IMG/VR virus record: IMGVR_UViG_3300035698_006717
Coordinates: 1-64,000 of that record
Source of the DNA: a virus
Direction: 5' to 3' (one strand)
Length of the DNA stretch: 64,000 nucleotides
A program made the position numbers and the translations under genes. This document shows, in pieces, positions 17,174 through 26,767 of this stretch (position 1 is the first letter of the stretch; the number at the start of each line of letters is the position of its first letter). A model generated the notes under the pieces. The model was not told the origin of the DNA. It did not search any database and saw only the letters and a program-made list of their open reading frames with translations.

Positions 17174-18769
17174 ATGGAAAACTTGATTGAGTACAAACGT
17201 ATCCTTTTTGGGTTTACGTCAGAGGGTGATGACAAGAGGATAATGGCATTCCAAGATGGCGGTAGCAAGGAGAGCCTATCTAATTCTAGTTTCAATTCAA
17301 ATGAAGAAGCTATTAACTTTATTATATGGGAAGGTGATTTATATGCTCTAGTGACTACAACATCAGAAGGTAGATTACTAAAGTTGTCAAATATAAATAC
17401 TGGTTCTGCTGATACTTGGGAAGAAGTTGTTGGGTATGTAGTTCTGAATGAGAGACTTGATGATTTTGTTTACCAAGCTAACTCAATAGTTATATTTGGA
17501 GCAACTAAGGTATGGGAGTTTGATGGTGATAATGCCATTGTTATAGATTCCATGCCAGGCAACCTGACAATATACTCTACTATATATTACCAGAGGAATG
17601 TTTATATATTTGGAGAGTACAATTCTACACAAGCTCTCTATAGTTGGAATGTAGATGATGGATTCATATCTTTAGATACTTCTGCTGATCTTATGGATTT
17701 GACAGGGAATTATAATCCGTATGGTAAGAAGCTGATCACTGAGTATATGGGCAAAATATACTATCTGTTTCTGATAGAGATTGCTGCTGTAGAATTAACG
17801 CTGAGATCATATAACCCATCTACTGGCCTGATTGTTAGTGAATATGTGTATGGAGATTTGTATGAAATTGCTACATCTTTGATAACATATGAAGGAATGA
17901 TTGTTCCAGTAACTTTTAATACTGACCAGTATTCAGCTAGTGTGAAAATTTTTATACCTGTAAAGTATGAAGTTGAGAACTCTCTAGTATCTGGTGATGG
18001 TGATGTAGCAGAGGCTCTGCTGAAAGTAGAATCTGATCCAATCTTTTCCAATAGGACTAAATCTTTGAGCGGTATACCAGCCTTTGATACTTTCCCTATA
18101 GTAGGAGTATTAAAGGGTAAGTTTGGGTATGCATTCAAATATGGGCATAGGCCTGAATTTTATACTGAGCTTACTAATGTAGATGCATTGCTTGACTTGA
18201 ATCTAAAAACTTTGATGGATGAACTTTGTAGCATGACTAACAATACTCTTAGTGTTGATGGTAGTAATACTGCAACTATTGCTAGTAGAGATGTAGTTGG
18301 TTATCCTAATAAGTTCAAGGAATATAATCTCAGTACTGATTATGGTGATGAGTACATAAGCAAAATAGTAGAAAGTGAAGCATACCCTAATAACTTTAGA
18401 AGGATTGTGATAAATTGGAGTAATGCAAAATGGGATACAAATAATCCCGTTGCAATTGGCTCAGTAGCTTCCCTAGGTAACGTATTTGAATTTGATTCAG
18501 TTCTGATAAATGATCCTAAGACTGCTCTGAATATAGCAAGGGTTCTGCTGAAGCAATTAGTATCTGTTGGCCAATTAGAGACTGTACTGTCCTTGGCTTA
18601 TTATCTTGAGAATTCTGATAACATTACTTATAATGTATCTGATGAATTCCTGTATATTGACAAGACTATTGAATATAAATTGTATAAGGTAATCCATAAT
18701 ATCAATAACATGACTACTACTTTGGTTGTTGTTGAAAGAATTCTTAGTGATGAGAAGGAGCTGATATAA
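17174..18769 (+). CDS. Tail-tip protein with propeller-like N-terminus
   Basis: 531 residues, one base after the previous stop. Residues 1 to about 250 show repeated units of hydrophobic strands ending in Trp or Tyr followed by Gly-Asp (LYALVTTTSEGRLLKL, VWEFDGDNAIVIDSM), suggesting a beta-propeller. The C-terminal 240 residues differ: a helix LKTLMDELCSMTNNTLSVD, then strands, resembling the hub-type domains that many siphovirus tail proteins carry just after the distal tail protein. I cannot name the family from motifs. It probably forms part of the tail tip together with its neighbours. Confidence 0.55.
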   Translation: MENLIEYKRILFGFTSEGDDKRIMAFQDGGSKESLSNSSFNSNEEAINFIIWEGDLYALVTTTSEGRLLKLSNINTGSADTWEEVVGYVVLNERLDDFVYQANSIVIFGATKVWEFDGDNAIVIDSMPGNLTIYSTIYYQRNVYIFGEYNSTQALYSWNVDDGFISLDTSADLMDLTGNYNPYGKKLITEYMGKIYYLFLIEIAAVELTLRSYNPSTGLIVSEYVYGDLYEIATSLITYEGMIVPVTFNTDQYSASVKIFIPVKYEVENSLVSGDGDVAEALLKVESDPIFSNRTKSLSGIPAFDTFPIVGVLKGKFGYAFKYGHRPEFYTELTNVDALLDLNLKTLMDELCSMTNNTLSVDGSNTATIASRDVVGYPNKFKEYNLSTDYGDEYISKIVESEAYPNNFRRIVINWSNAKWDTNNPVAIGSVASLGNVFEFDSVLINDPKTALNIARVLLKQLVSVGQLETVLSLAYYLENSDNITYNVSDEFLYIDKTIEYKLYKVIHNINNMTTTLVVVERILSDEKELI

Positions 18770-19822
18770 ATGGCACTAACTCTTATTGATACAGTAACTC
18801 CGTTTATTACTGCAGGTTTGTTTTATGATGGAGCTAGATTTTATGCAAATCACCTTAATGATGGTTTACATTTGTATACTATGGGTGGTGGGGCTTTATC
18901 CGAAGCAGACTCAATAGATGATGGTGGAGTATATCACGGGCTATTTGTAGATGGTGAATTTATATATACTGCTAATCTTAGTGAAATTAGAGCATACAAG
19001 AGGACATTGCTAAATTTGGCTATTGTAGATACTGAGTCTACTGGTAGTAATATAGTTGATATTGTTAGATATAAGAATTATATTGTATCAGTGTCAACTA
19101 GTAGTGGTTTATATGCTCATACTTTTGATGGTACTACTCTGACTTATGTTGATAATTTTAATAGTGCCGTACTTATTGGCCAAGTTGGGTCTATTACTGC
19201 TGATGATGATTACATATATGTATCAGCTGCAGGATTTGCCTTTCAAAGTTTAAGTCGTTTCACCATTAATGGTGGAGTTATAACATTTGTCGATAGTGTT
19301 GATACTAGTTCTGCTGGTCGTGGAGTTTGTACAGATAAAAATTATGTAGGAGCTGCCTCTGTAACAACAGGGTTAGATGTGTTTAGGAAAACATCTGGAT
19401 CATTAGTTCATCTTGCAAATATAGATGATGGTGATAGTTATGATAGAGTAGCTAATATTGGTAGGTATTTTTTCTGTTCAATAAATACTGGTGATATTAG
19501 AGTGTATCAGCTGTCTGCTGACGAGACTAGCCTTGCTGCTGTTACTGATACTTCAATTGCTGGAGCTAGTCCTGTTATATTTGCTGGTGGCTCTTTCTTA
19601 TTAGCTGGTGACTCTACAGGTGGGGATGAAGAGTGGAGACTTTATAGCATGCCTGAGCTGAAACAGATTATCAATAGTGTGAAACCTTATAATGGTATGC
19701 TGTGTTTTGCTTCTGAGAATTCTTTGTATGATGGATTATTTGCTCATAGGTTAGATCGTGAAGCATTCAGCGGCGATGATCTTATACAATTAATAGAAGA
19801 CACTTCAGGGGAGAATTTATAA
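18770..19822 (+). CDS. Beta-propeller tail protein
   Basis: 350 residues, directly adjacent to the previous gene with AAGGAG ten bases before the ATG. Five or six repeats of about 45 residues are visible, each with a pattern such as DDDYIYVSAAG, KNYIVSVSTSSG or GRYFFCSINTGD followed by a strand containing a Tyr or Phe and a turn Gly. This is typical of LVIVD/YVTN-like seven-bladed propellers. No enzymatic residues are apparent. It probably acts as a rigid binding module at the tail tip or fibre base. Its stop overlaps the next start (TAATG), so it is translationally coupled to the fibre gene. Confidence 0.6.
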   Translation: MALTLIDTVTPFITAGLFYDGARFYANHLNDGLHLYTMGGGALSEADSIDDGGVYHGLFVDGEFIYTANLSEIRAYKRTLLNLAIVDTESTGSNIVDIVRYKNYIVSVSTSSGLYAHTFDGTTLTYVDNFNSAVLIGQVGSITADDDYIYVSAAGFAFQSLSRFTINGGVITFVDSVDTSSAGRGVCTDKNYVGAASVTTGLDVFRKTSGSLVHLANIDDGDSYDRVANIGRYFFCSINTGDIRVYQLSADETSLAAVTDTSIAGASPVIFAGGSFLLAGDSTGGDEEWRLYSMPELKQIINSVKPYNGMLCFASENSLYDGLFAHRLDREAFSGDDLIQLIEDTSGENL

Positions 19823-21756
19823 TGTCGCTTTATACACAGGATTACGGTGGTTACACCCTCCCCTATAAGGAGAAGACCCCCGAACGGTATCAGGTTGAGG
19901 ACACGCTGTATAGGGCCTTGATAGATGCATTAGGAAGTGGTCTAAGCGGTTCGGGTACTATTAATACTATACCAAAGTTTACTCCTGATGGAACAACTCT
20001 TGGTGATTCTATTATTTCTGATTTCAATGGTAGGGCAACAGTAGCTGGTTCGCTTACAAGTAACCAAGATGTTGATATTGGAGATTCGTCAGGATTCGTT
20101 CATAATATTAATTTTCTAACTAGCTCTGTTAATGGTTTCCTTAGATGGTATCAGACAGGTGCTTCACCTTATAATCCTGCTTTTCAGTTATCAGATAATT
20201 TAATTATTGGTAAGGGTAGTGCTGCCACAGATTACAAGCTAGTGTTTCTTGGGAATGGTGGCCAAGGAGAAGTGTGGTGGATGAATACCGCCCAACATTT
20301 TAGGTTTAGTACCGCTGCACTTGGTGATGTTGGTATGGGTTTCTATGGTGGATCTAATTCTGGACTATTTACATGGATGGAGGATGAAGACTATTTCCAG
20401 TTTGCAGATGACATTTTAATGTCCACTAGTGAGAAGATTTATTTTCGCAATACTAATGTATATATTAGTTCTCCAATTGCGGATTACCTTCAGATTGACG
20501 GAAGTACCTATGTAGGCATTGAAGCCGACACTTCTATTGACTTTACAATAGGTGGTAGTACAGTAACCCAACAGAAATCAAACTACTTACTTGTTGGTAG
20601 TGGTGCTTTAGCACAAGGCTCACCAACGAATGTTAACTATACTCCGCTGATGGTTGGATCACAAGGTAATGCTAAAGTAACAGAGGATTTGATTGAGATT
20701 CTAAGGACTGTTAGGTCTACTGATATGGCAGACACTGGTACTGGGATATTATTTTCCCAGTATTATTATGATGCAGTTACTCCAGCAAGAGCTGCTGCTG
20801 GAAGAGTTGCAGTAGTAACGGATGGCAACTGGACATCTACTGCATCAACCCGTGAGTCTAGATTATCTCTGCAGGTAGCCAAGGCTGGATTGCTTACGGA
20901 AATGGTTTCAATAAATAGCTCTGGCTCTACAGTAACTGGATCGCTTACTTGGTCATCATCTAATTTCATAGCAGATAATGCATCTCACACTTTAATCTTA
21001 AGGAGTACTTCAGCGTCTAGTGCTGATTATGGGCAGCTATATTTAGCAGGAGGTGGATTGCCATCAAAGGCTCGCGGTTCTTATATACACCTTGCTGGCA
21101 TTAATGCTTCTCTTACACCAGGGCAAGTAACTGTTGTTGCAGGTGCAAATGGCAATATTGTTTTCAATACTTCTAAAATAACCTCTGCTACAAAGGTATC
21201 ATTTACTAATGGACTGTCTGCTGAAGTGGCTCATATTGACGCTGCAGGGAATATATTTGCTGTCGGTATAATGAATGTATCTCAGGTTACTGCTGGGACA
21301 GGATCTTATTATCTTGGGTCTCTGAAAGATCTAGCTCATGGCATAACTGATTATTTACCAACTGATGCTTTCTATAAGATAGCTCCTGCTAATGCAACTG
21401 GTGGCGGATGTATAATTACTACTGCTACAGAGCAAGATGTATCAAATGCTACACCGATGACTATGCGCGGAATACTTGGTGTTGAATGTAGCGATGGAAC
21501 TCTTGAGCCTACATTTGTTATGGATGGAGCAAGGAAAAGCGGGGCAAGCATAGCAGCATTGACTGTTAGCGATATTCTGCAGATTAAGAATTCAGGAACA
21601 ACTAAGTTGGCTATAGATAAGGAAGGTATACTGGCATTTAAGGGAACTATGGGGAATTCCACTTTAGACCCTACAACTGATAGTGCTGAGGATTGGATAG
21701 AGGTTGTGATTGGAACAACAACTTATTTTGTACCAGTATATTCACAATCCGTATGA
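19822..21756 (+). CDS. Tail fibre protein
   Basis: 644 residues. The N-terminal 40 residues (YGGYTLPYKEKTPERYQ) look like an attachment segment. They are followed by GSGTINTIPKFTPDG, a start common in phage fibre shafts, and then by Gly/Ser/Thr/Asn-rich repeats with strand-turn periodicity. The C-terminal part is globular beta. I do not see an S74 chaperone motif. The first 90 bases are richer in C and G than the rest of the gene. It closes the tail-tip block and is the best candidate for the receptor-contacting fibre. The gene ends in ATGA, overlapping the glycosyltransferase-like gene. Confidence 0.65.
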   Translation: MSLYTQDYGGYTLPYKEKTPERYQVEDTLYRALIDALGSGLSGSGTINTIPKFTPDGTTLGDSIISDFNGRATVAGSLTSNQDVDIGDSSGFVHNINFLTSSVNGFLRWYQTGASPYNPAFQLSDNLIIGKGSAATDYKLVFLGNGGQGEVWWMNTAQHFRFSTAALGDVGMGFYGGSNSGLFTWMEDEDYFQFADDILMSTSEKIYFRNTNVYISSPIADYLQIDGSTYVGIEADTSIDFTIGGSTVTQQKSNYLLVGSGALAQGSPTNVNYTPLMVGSQGNAKVTEDLIEILRTVRSTDMADTGTGILFSQYYYDAVTPARAAAGRVAVVTDGNWTSTASTRESRLSLQVAKAGLLTEMVSINSSGSTVTGSLTWSSSNFIADNASHTLILRSTSASSADYGQLYLAGGGLPSKARGSYIHLAGINASLTPGQVTVVAGANGNIVFNTSKITSATKVSFTNGLSAEVAHIDAAGNIFAVGIMNVSQVTAGTGSYYLGSLKDLAHGITDYLPTDAFYKIAPANATGGGCIITTATEQDVSNATPMTMRGILGVECSDGTLEPTFVMDGARKSGASIAALTVSDILQIKNSGTTKLAIDKEGILAFKGTMGNSTLDPTTDSAEDWIEVVIGTTTYFVPVYSQSV

Positions 21757-22241
21757 TAACAATACTGATACCTTTAGCAGATGGTGAATGTATTCACCCT
21801 TGGACTCTGAGTAGCATTGCCATGCAAGATGTTGAATGCCACTTGGTTCCAATTAGTAGGCCAAGGCAAGATAATTATAGGTTAAGTGAAGCAGAGTGCA
21901 GGAATGAACTGAAAAAATATGCTAGTGATCCATATGCCTTCTATTTAGATAGTGATGCATATTTCACTAGCCCTCATGATGTTAGTGATTGCATTCAGTG
22001 GCTACATGATAATAGTGAATATGGTGCTGTTGCATTAGATACCAAACACGCTGGTAGCATTGAGAAAAATGAGAGTAGGAAACACGTTATAATTGCAGCT
22101 ATGTGTGTTAGAAGATCTACACTTGATAGGATAGTTTTCAGGCAGAAGCCGCACGACTTGAAGAAATATTGTTTGTGCATAGCTTTTAATGAAGATGTGA
22201 AAATTAAATATTTGGATCACAGAGTACTAGGTGAATTTTAA
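21753..22241 (+). CDS. Small glycosyltransferase-like protein
   Basis: 162 residues from the ATG at 21753, which overlaps the fibre stop as ATGA; the frame is open upstream to 21693 but lacks a reason to start there. An N-terminal strand (MITILIPLADG) is followed by a GT-A type arrangement. The segment AFYLDSDAYF at about residues 66-75 is the equivalent of the DxD metal and nucleotide-sugar site, and is followed by helix and strand GAVALDTK. This suggests a short nucleotide-diphospho-sugar transferase, perhaps modifying the fibre encoded just upstream or a host surface sugar. It is shorter than typical GT-A enzymes, and the acceptor is unknown. Confidence 0.5.
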   Translation: MITILIPLADGECIHPWTLSSIAMQDVECHLVPISRPRQDNYRLSEAECRNELKKYASDPYAFYLDSDAYFTSPHDVSDCIQWLHDNSEYGAVALDTKHAGSIEKNESRKHVIIAAMCVRRSTLDRIVFRQKPHDLKKYCLCIAFNEDVKIKYLDHRVLGEF

Positions 22242-22267
22242 TAACAATTAAACAGAAGGGCCAAAAA

Positions 22268-22714
22268 ATGGCTAAGAAGAATTATTCAAGGACTGATCTG
22301 ACAAACATCTTTATGACTATTACTGGATTGCTAAAGTTAGACCTGACTTTAACAGGAAAGTTTAGCTACAGTCTGATTAAAAATAAAAAATCATTGAAAG
22401 CAGAAGCAGAAGAGATAACAGAGATGTTGGGGAAATTGGGCAAGGATAGAAATTCTTTGCAGATTGCAAATTGCTCAAAGGATAAGGAAGGTGAACCTAT
22501 TATTGTTAATGATAATTATCAAGGTTTAGCTTATGGTATGAAACCTGAGTTTGATACTAAGATTGATGAACTTGATGATCAGAGGAATGCGTATCTTAAA
22601 GAGGATGTTGAGGTTGATATATGGGAGTATGATGGAAAAATAGATCAGAAGAAGATCCCTATTATGTTTCATGAAGGTTTGTTTGATTTGTTTGGTGAAG
22701 AAATTTTTGATTAA
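22268..22714 (+). CDS. Conserved-looking hypothetical protein in the tail/lysis region
   Basis: 148 residues, ATG with AGAAGGG nine bases upstream. The N-terminal half is helical (SRTDLTNIFMTITGLLKLDL and a lysine/glutamate helix); the C-terminal half is acidic with strands. No motif recognised. The pattern of an N-terminal helical pair followed by an acidic tail is common in small tail-associated chaperones, but nothing proves it. It lies between the glycosyltransferase-like gene and a membrane-anchored protein. Confidence 0.6.
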   Translation: MAKKNYSRTDLTNIFMTITGLLKLDLTLTGKFSYSLIKNKKSLKAEAEEITEMLGKLGKDRNSLQIANCSKDKEGEPIIVNDNYQGLAYGMKPEFDTKIDELDDQRNAYLKEDVEVDIWEYDGKIDQKKIPIMFHEGLFDLFGEEIFD

Positions 22715-22734
22715 GTTACTGATAGGAATTGATT

Positions 22735-23112
22735 ATGGAATTATGGTTGAAAATAATTGTTGCAGCGTTGCTTGGTTCAGCTATTTCAGCTTTAATAACT
22801 TACTTCATGTCTACCAGAAATATGGAAAGTGCAATGAGGCGGGTTACTAAGGAGTTTATGGAGGAACATTTGAATTATAAACACAACATAAAGATAATGG
22901 GTAATGATGATATGTGGAGAACTGCAAAGGTAGCTATCAAGGAACACAAGGATACTTGTGGGGAATCTCTCAAAGGAGAACTTGATAAATTAGATGATAA
23001 GGTTGATGGAATAGTTAGGACTCAAGTTAGACATAATACTGAAATATCTATGATGAATAAGACACTAGGTGCAATAGCGCGTAAATTGAATGTAGTTGAA
23101 GGAGAGCAATAA
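22735..23112 (+). CDS. Membrane-anchored coiled-coil protein, possible holin or spanin component
   Basis: 125 residues from the ATG at 22735, with AGGAA upstream; the TTG at 22729 is not needed. One transmembrane helix lies at residues 2-22 (ELWLKIIVAALLGSAISALI), followed by a basic and then amphipathic coiled coil to the end (LKGELDKLDDKVDGIVRTQ). Topology resembles phage holin or haemolysin-like proteins of the XhlA kind but with the membrane helix at the N-terminus, or an inner-membrane spanin. Function unproven. It ends in TAATG with the next gene. Confidence 0.55.
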   Translation: MELWLKIIVAALLGSAISALITYFMSTRNMESAMRRVTKEFMEEHLNYKHNIKIMGNDDMWRTAKVAIKEHKDTCGESLKGELDKLDDKVDGIVRTQVRHNTEISMMNKTLGAIARKLNVVEGEQ

Positions 23113-24038
23113 TGAGTTTACCAGATCCGCAAACACAAGTATGGGTAGATGAACACGTTGGTGGATCTTCAGATGATCCTGTTATCTTGCATCTTACTGA
23201 AGAGAACTTAATGTCCAACGGTGACTTTGAAAGTATCCTTAGTGGATGGAGTAATGAATCAGGTACGGCTCCTAGCAGAGTTGATGCAGGTAGCAATGCT
23301 GCTAAGGGTAACTATGTAATGAGATTGCAGACTGCTTCTGCTACACATTGGACAGTAGCTTTTTCTGGTACCAAGATATTGCTTACTGGATTTGTTAAGT
23401 TTATAGATACTGCTGCCGCAGGTAGCTTTGATATAGATCTGTATATAACAGGAGATGCTAATTATGTAGCTAGTCCTGCTGCAAAACACGTATCTGTTAC
23501 TATTAATTCTGAGGATGCAATAGTTGATGAGACAGGTTACTTTGCTCATTTCTATGCTGAGTTGGAAGCAGTTGCTGGTAGCTATGTGCACATTAATTTT
23601 GGTTGTGATACTGATGTTGAAGTTCAGATTGATGATTTGAGACTATATGAAGTAACAAAGAATGTAGCTCTCTATAAGCCTAATAGAATGTCTCTAAGGT
23701 ACCAAGCATTAGTTGATGCTGATTATGAAATGTATGATGGTTCCAAGAAAGCATTTCTTAGAGGATGGCGTCCAATATACTCTATAGGGTATGATTATAT
23801 TGATGCAGCTGGTGTTGTTAATACTATTGGACTTTCAGAGAGCCTGTTTAATTATTTGATCCCGCACTCTAATAATTTGAGCGGTGGATATGTAAGAGGA
23901 ATTGCTGACTTTGATGCTAAGCCCTTTGCTGGTAGGTATCTAGGCCATCAACAGGATTTGCAACTTGAAGGAATTTTTATACAGAAGTACAAAGCAAGAG
24001 AATACGGCAGCACTTATTTTACAGTAGACGCTGCCTGA
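23112..24038 (+). CDS. Virion protein with carbohydrate-binding-like jelly-roll domain
   Basis: 308 residues. Residues 30-180 follow the carbohydrate-binding module 4/9 pattern: NLMSNGDFESILSGWSNES at the start, a central LLTGFVKF strand, and VQIDDLRLYE at the end. The C-terminal 120 residues form another beta domain with aromatic residues (YDGSKKAFLRGWRPIYSIGY) and may be a trimerisation or attachment part. Likely a tail-associated host-binding protein. It is the last gene of the structural block; the next gene begins after an 89-base gap holding a possible promoter. Confidence 0.6.
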   Translation: MSLPDPQTQVWVDEHVGGSSDDPVILHLTEENLMSNGDFESILSGWSNESGTAPSRVDAGSNAAKGNYVMRLQTASATHWTVAFSGTKILLTGFVKFIDTAAAGSFDIDLYITGDANYVASPAAKHVSVTINSEDAIVDETGYFAHFYAELEAVAGSYVHINFGCDTDVEVQIDDLRLYEVTKNVALYKPNRMSLRYQALVDADYEMYDGSKKAFLRGWRPIYSIGYDYIDAAGVVNTIGLSESLFNYLIPHSNNLSGGYVRGIADFDAKPFAGRYLGHQQDLQLEGIFIQKYKAREYGSTYFTVDAA

Positions 24039-24067
24039 TAGTATATATATTTGAAAATAGATTAAAC

Positions 24068-24097
24068 ATTTCTTCAGAGTTATTATCTTACTATATT
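24068..24097 (+). promoter_or_regulatory. Possible promoter ahead of the replication block
   Basis: ATTTCT, 18 bases, then TATATT, in the gap between the last virion gene and the helicase gene. It belongs to a weak set of five intergenic TATATT sites (also 29706, 37863, 45645, 51396). Only the -10-like box is well conserved. Confidence 0.3.
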
Positions 24098-24127
24098 CTT
24101 ATTAGGGAGATAAGATACTAACACATT

Positions 24128-25894
24128 ATGATCAGAATATTTAGAAACAAAAAAGACCAAGAGAAGGTCAACGTAGAATTCCAGTCAGCAGATAGCTTCT
24201 TTGTTATCAAGAATATTATATCATCCTTTATAGGATCATATTACAATAAAAGGGATAGGACTTGGAGAGTAGATATAGATGATACTGACGATCTGCTTAA
24301 AAAGTTAGTTGAGGTTAATGGAGAGATAGTCCAAGTTGATCTGGAAATATTTAAGGTATTTGATCTATTCAAGGAACGTAGGGCTGAAGTACTTGATCTG
24401 AGGAATAGATTAGATGGTATGGATAGTGGCATAAAGCTCAAAGAACCTTATAGCCTATTACCATTTCAGCATGTTGGAGTAGAATTCCTATATCAAGTTA
24501 GAAAGGGTATTGTAGCTGATAAGGTAGGTCTAGGTAAAACCCTTCAAGGCTTATGCGCTGCTTTGAAATTAATTAATGAAGGTGAAGCTAGTAAGTGTCT
24601 GATAGTTGTGCCTGGAACTTTGAGAAAGAAATGGAAAAGGGATATCATGAAATTCTTAGAGGTTCCTGAGCCTTTGATAATTGAAGGATCTCCTACTAAA
24701 AGGCAAGGTTTGTATGAGAAGTGGATGGGTAATGGTGATCCATTTGCTATAATATCTGATGATACTCTGAAAAGAGATTGGGAGAATTATATACAGAATA
24801 ATGTAGTTCACCCTTTTGGTATCATAGTAGATGAAATACAGAGAGAGAAAAATCCTCAGTCTAATCGCTCTTTGAAAATTAGGGAAGTAGCTGAGCATAA
24901 ACTATGTAAGTTTAGATTTGGCCTTTCTGCTACTTATGTTGAGACTGGATTAGAGAATCTTTTTGGAGTAATGCTAATTATAGATGAGTCAATATTTGGC
25001 AATAGTTTGTTCAAGTTCTCTACTAAGTATATACAGCTGAATGAGTATACTGGTAAGGTAGTAGCATATAAGAATGTGGAAGATGCAACTAAGAGAATGA
25101 AGTATGTGGCAATAAGACGCCATAAGGAGCAGGTTAAAGATCAGATGTCAACCTTCCTCCCTAAAGTGAACGTAAATACTCTTTGGGTGGATTTGAATAA
25201 GGAACAAAAGCAAGTCTATAATGAAGTAGTTGCTAGAGTTGCTGATAATATCCTTAATATGGAGAAGGCTGATAAGATAAGAATGGCTACCGTATTGACT
25301 GAGCTTAATTATCTGAGACAAGTATCAATATCTACTGAGCTAATTGGACATGAAATATCTTCTTCTGTAAAGATGGATGTTTTAAAAGAAATGCTACCTG
25401 AGATAATTGAAGAAAATAAGGTGATGATATTTTGCCATTATACTGGGTTTGTGGATCAGATTGAAAGAGAACTGACGGCTATGGGTATTAAGTGTATTGC
25501 TATGCACGGTAGCCGCACGGAAGGTAAGTCAAATAACCGTCAAGATATGATAGATAAGTTCTCAAATTCTAAGGACATAAATGTATTGGTAACTTCAGAT
25601 ATTCTTAAGGAAGGAGTTGATGTACCTGCTGCAAGCTACATTATCAATACTGACATATTATGGAACCCTGCTGGAATGGTTCAGCGTGCTGGACGGATAG
25701 ACCGATTGAATCAATCTGCTGAGAATATATTTGTTATCAATATATGGTCAGAGGCTGGTATTGAGAAGGATATGTTTGATGTGGTATACAAAAGAGAGGA
25801 GTTAGCTAATCAAGTAATGGATGATGGGTTCAAAGAAAAGAGAGTACGGAAATTATCATTCAAGGATATCAAAAGAATGCTCAGGAGAGTATAA
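24128..25894 (+). CDS. SNF2-type superfamily 2 helicase/translocase
   Basis: 588 residues. Motifs in order: motif I DKVGLGKT at about residues 130-137, motif II DEIQ near 235, motif III GLSAT near 265, the C-terminal lobe with VMIFCHYTGF and HGSRTEG, motif V TSDILKEGVDVPAA, and motif VI QRAGRIDR near 518. DEIQ in place of DEAH and the QRxGRIDR form are typical of the SNF2/RapA side of SF2. The N-terminal 100 residues form a small alpha/beta domain (SFFVIKNIISSFIGSYY) of the HARP type seen in SMARCAL1-like annealing helicases. Likely a branch-migration or DNA-remodelling enzyme in recombination-dependent replication, comparable in role to T4 UvsW. First gene of the replication block. Confidence 0.88.
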   Translation: MIRIFRNKKDQEKVNVEFQSADSFFVIKNIISSFIGSYYNKRDRTWRVDIDDTDDLLKKLVEVNGEIVQVDLEIFKVFDLFKERRAEVLDLRNRLDGMDSGIKLKEPYSLLPFQHVGVEFLYQVRKGIVADKVGLGKTLQGLCAALKLINEGEASKCLIVVPGTLRKKWKRDIMKFLEVPEPLIIEGSPTKRQGLYEKWMGNGDPFAIISDDTLKRDWENYIQNNVVHPFGIIVDEIQREKNPQSNRSLKIREVAEHKLCKFRFGLSATYVETGLENLFGVMLIIDESIFGNSLFKFSTKYIQLNEYTGKVVAYKNVEDATKRMKYVAIRRHKEQVKDQMSTFLPKVNVNTLWVDLNKEQKQVYNEVVARVADNILNMEKADKIRMATVLTELNYLRQVSISTELIGHEISSSVKMDVLKEMLPEIIEENKVMIFCHYTGFVDQIERELTAMGIKCIAMHGSRTEGKSNNRQDMIDKFSNSKDINVLVTSDILKEGVDVPAASYIINTDILWNPAGMVQRAGRIDRLNQSAENIFVINIWSEAGIEKDMFDVVYKREELANQVMDDGFKEKRVRKLSFKDIKRMLRRV

Positions 25895-26091
25895 TGAAAA
25901 TAGAAATGTATAAGAATCACATTGCTGGAATGATAGCATTCCAAGTTCAAGAAGATGAACCTGATAAGGTAGATACTATAATTGTTACCACCAATAATGG
26001 TAATAGGTATGAAGTTACTGAGACGCGGAATGGGTCATTAAGTCTTCACTCTATTGGGGCAAGCCGTGAAAAGCAAGAAAAAACCTTTTAA
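25894..26091 (+). CDS. Small hypothetical protein
   Basis: 65 residues, start overlapping the helicase stop (TAATG). A short beta protein with paired strands (VDTIIVTTNNGNRYEVTET) and a basic end. No motif recognised. The close coupling suggests it serves the helicase or the replication genes that follow. Confidence 0.6.
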   Translation: MKIEMYKNHIAGMIAFQVQEDEPDKVDTIIVTTNNGNRYEVTETRNGSLSLHSIGASREKQEKTF

Positions 26092-26767
26092 AGATGTAGA
26101 GATTACATCTCCGTATGTGACCTATACAAATATAGATTATCGCATACGGTACAAGCTACTTAACAATCAAGTAAAGATAGATCTGAAAGAGATAATAGAC
26201 AAGATACTTACTGATGCAGGCATCACAGGATTTAATACAAATCAAGTTGAGTTTACTATCCCTTATGATATTGATGATGCCGCTTCTGATAAGACGTTCT
26301 CCCTATTGGTTGATAAGAAAAGGTTTCAGATTAGATTGCCTGAGTTTCAGGTTATTGCTAACAACCAGCAGAAGATAGATTGGGATAATACGCATCCGCA
26401 TAGATGGTCAAAGTCACAGTGGATAAAGTTTATTGAAAAGAAGTTTTGGGATACATACGGATTTGAATCTGTGGAGCTTAATTTAAGGGGCCGCCAAGGG
26501 GCCACTAGGAGAGGCAAACTCTTCGGCCTAATAGATAACCTAATTCGTAAGATCAAGGGCTTAAACAGCCTTGAGTGTGATGAGAGTAGCGTTGTAGAAT
26601 ATATTGTATGGGTCTTCTCTCATAAGGGGTCTAAAGTATCCCTATCTATGGGATTAATCTGTGCTGACCCTATAATACAAGAATGGGTGCTATGGAAGAG
26701 AAAGCAGATATCCAATAAACCTGCTAAGAAATCTAAAGGTTTGCATTCAAAATGGAGAGATGAATGA
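26066..26767 (+). CDS. Hypothetical replication-region protein
   Basis: About 233 residues. Start uncertain: the GTG at 26066 follows a GGGG site; the TTG at 26054 is also in frame. It overlaps the preceding gene by 26 bases. A basic N-terminus precedes a mixed alpha/beta body, with HRWSKSQWIKFIEKKFWDTY and LRGRQGATRRGKLFGLIDN in the middle and a lysine-rich C-terminus (KPAKKSKGLHSKWRDE). The basic, arginine-rich loop suggests nucleic acid binding. It overlaps the next gene by ATGA and stands two genes before DnaB, so a role in replication initiation is possible. I do not recognise the family. Confidence 0.6.
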   Translation: MKSKKKPFKDVEITSPYVTYTNIDYRIRYKLLNNQVKIDLKEIIDKILTDAGITGFNTNQVEFTIPYDIDDAASDKTFSLLVDKKRFQIRLPEFQVIANNQQKIDWDNTHPHRWSKSQWIKFIEKKFWDTYGFESVELNLRGRQGATRRGKLFGLIDNLIRKIKGLNSLECDESSVVEYIVWVFSHKGSKVSLSMGLICADPIIQEWVLWKRKQISNKPAKKSKGLHSKWRDE

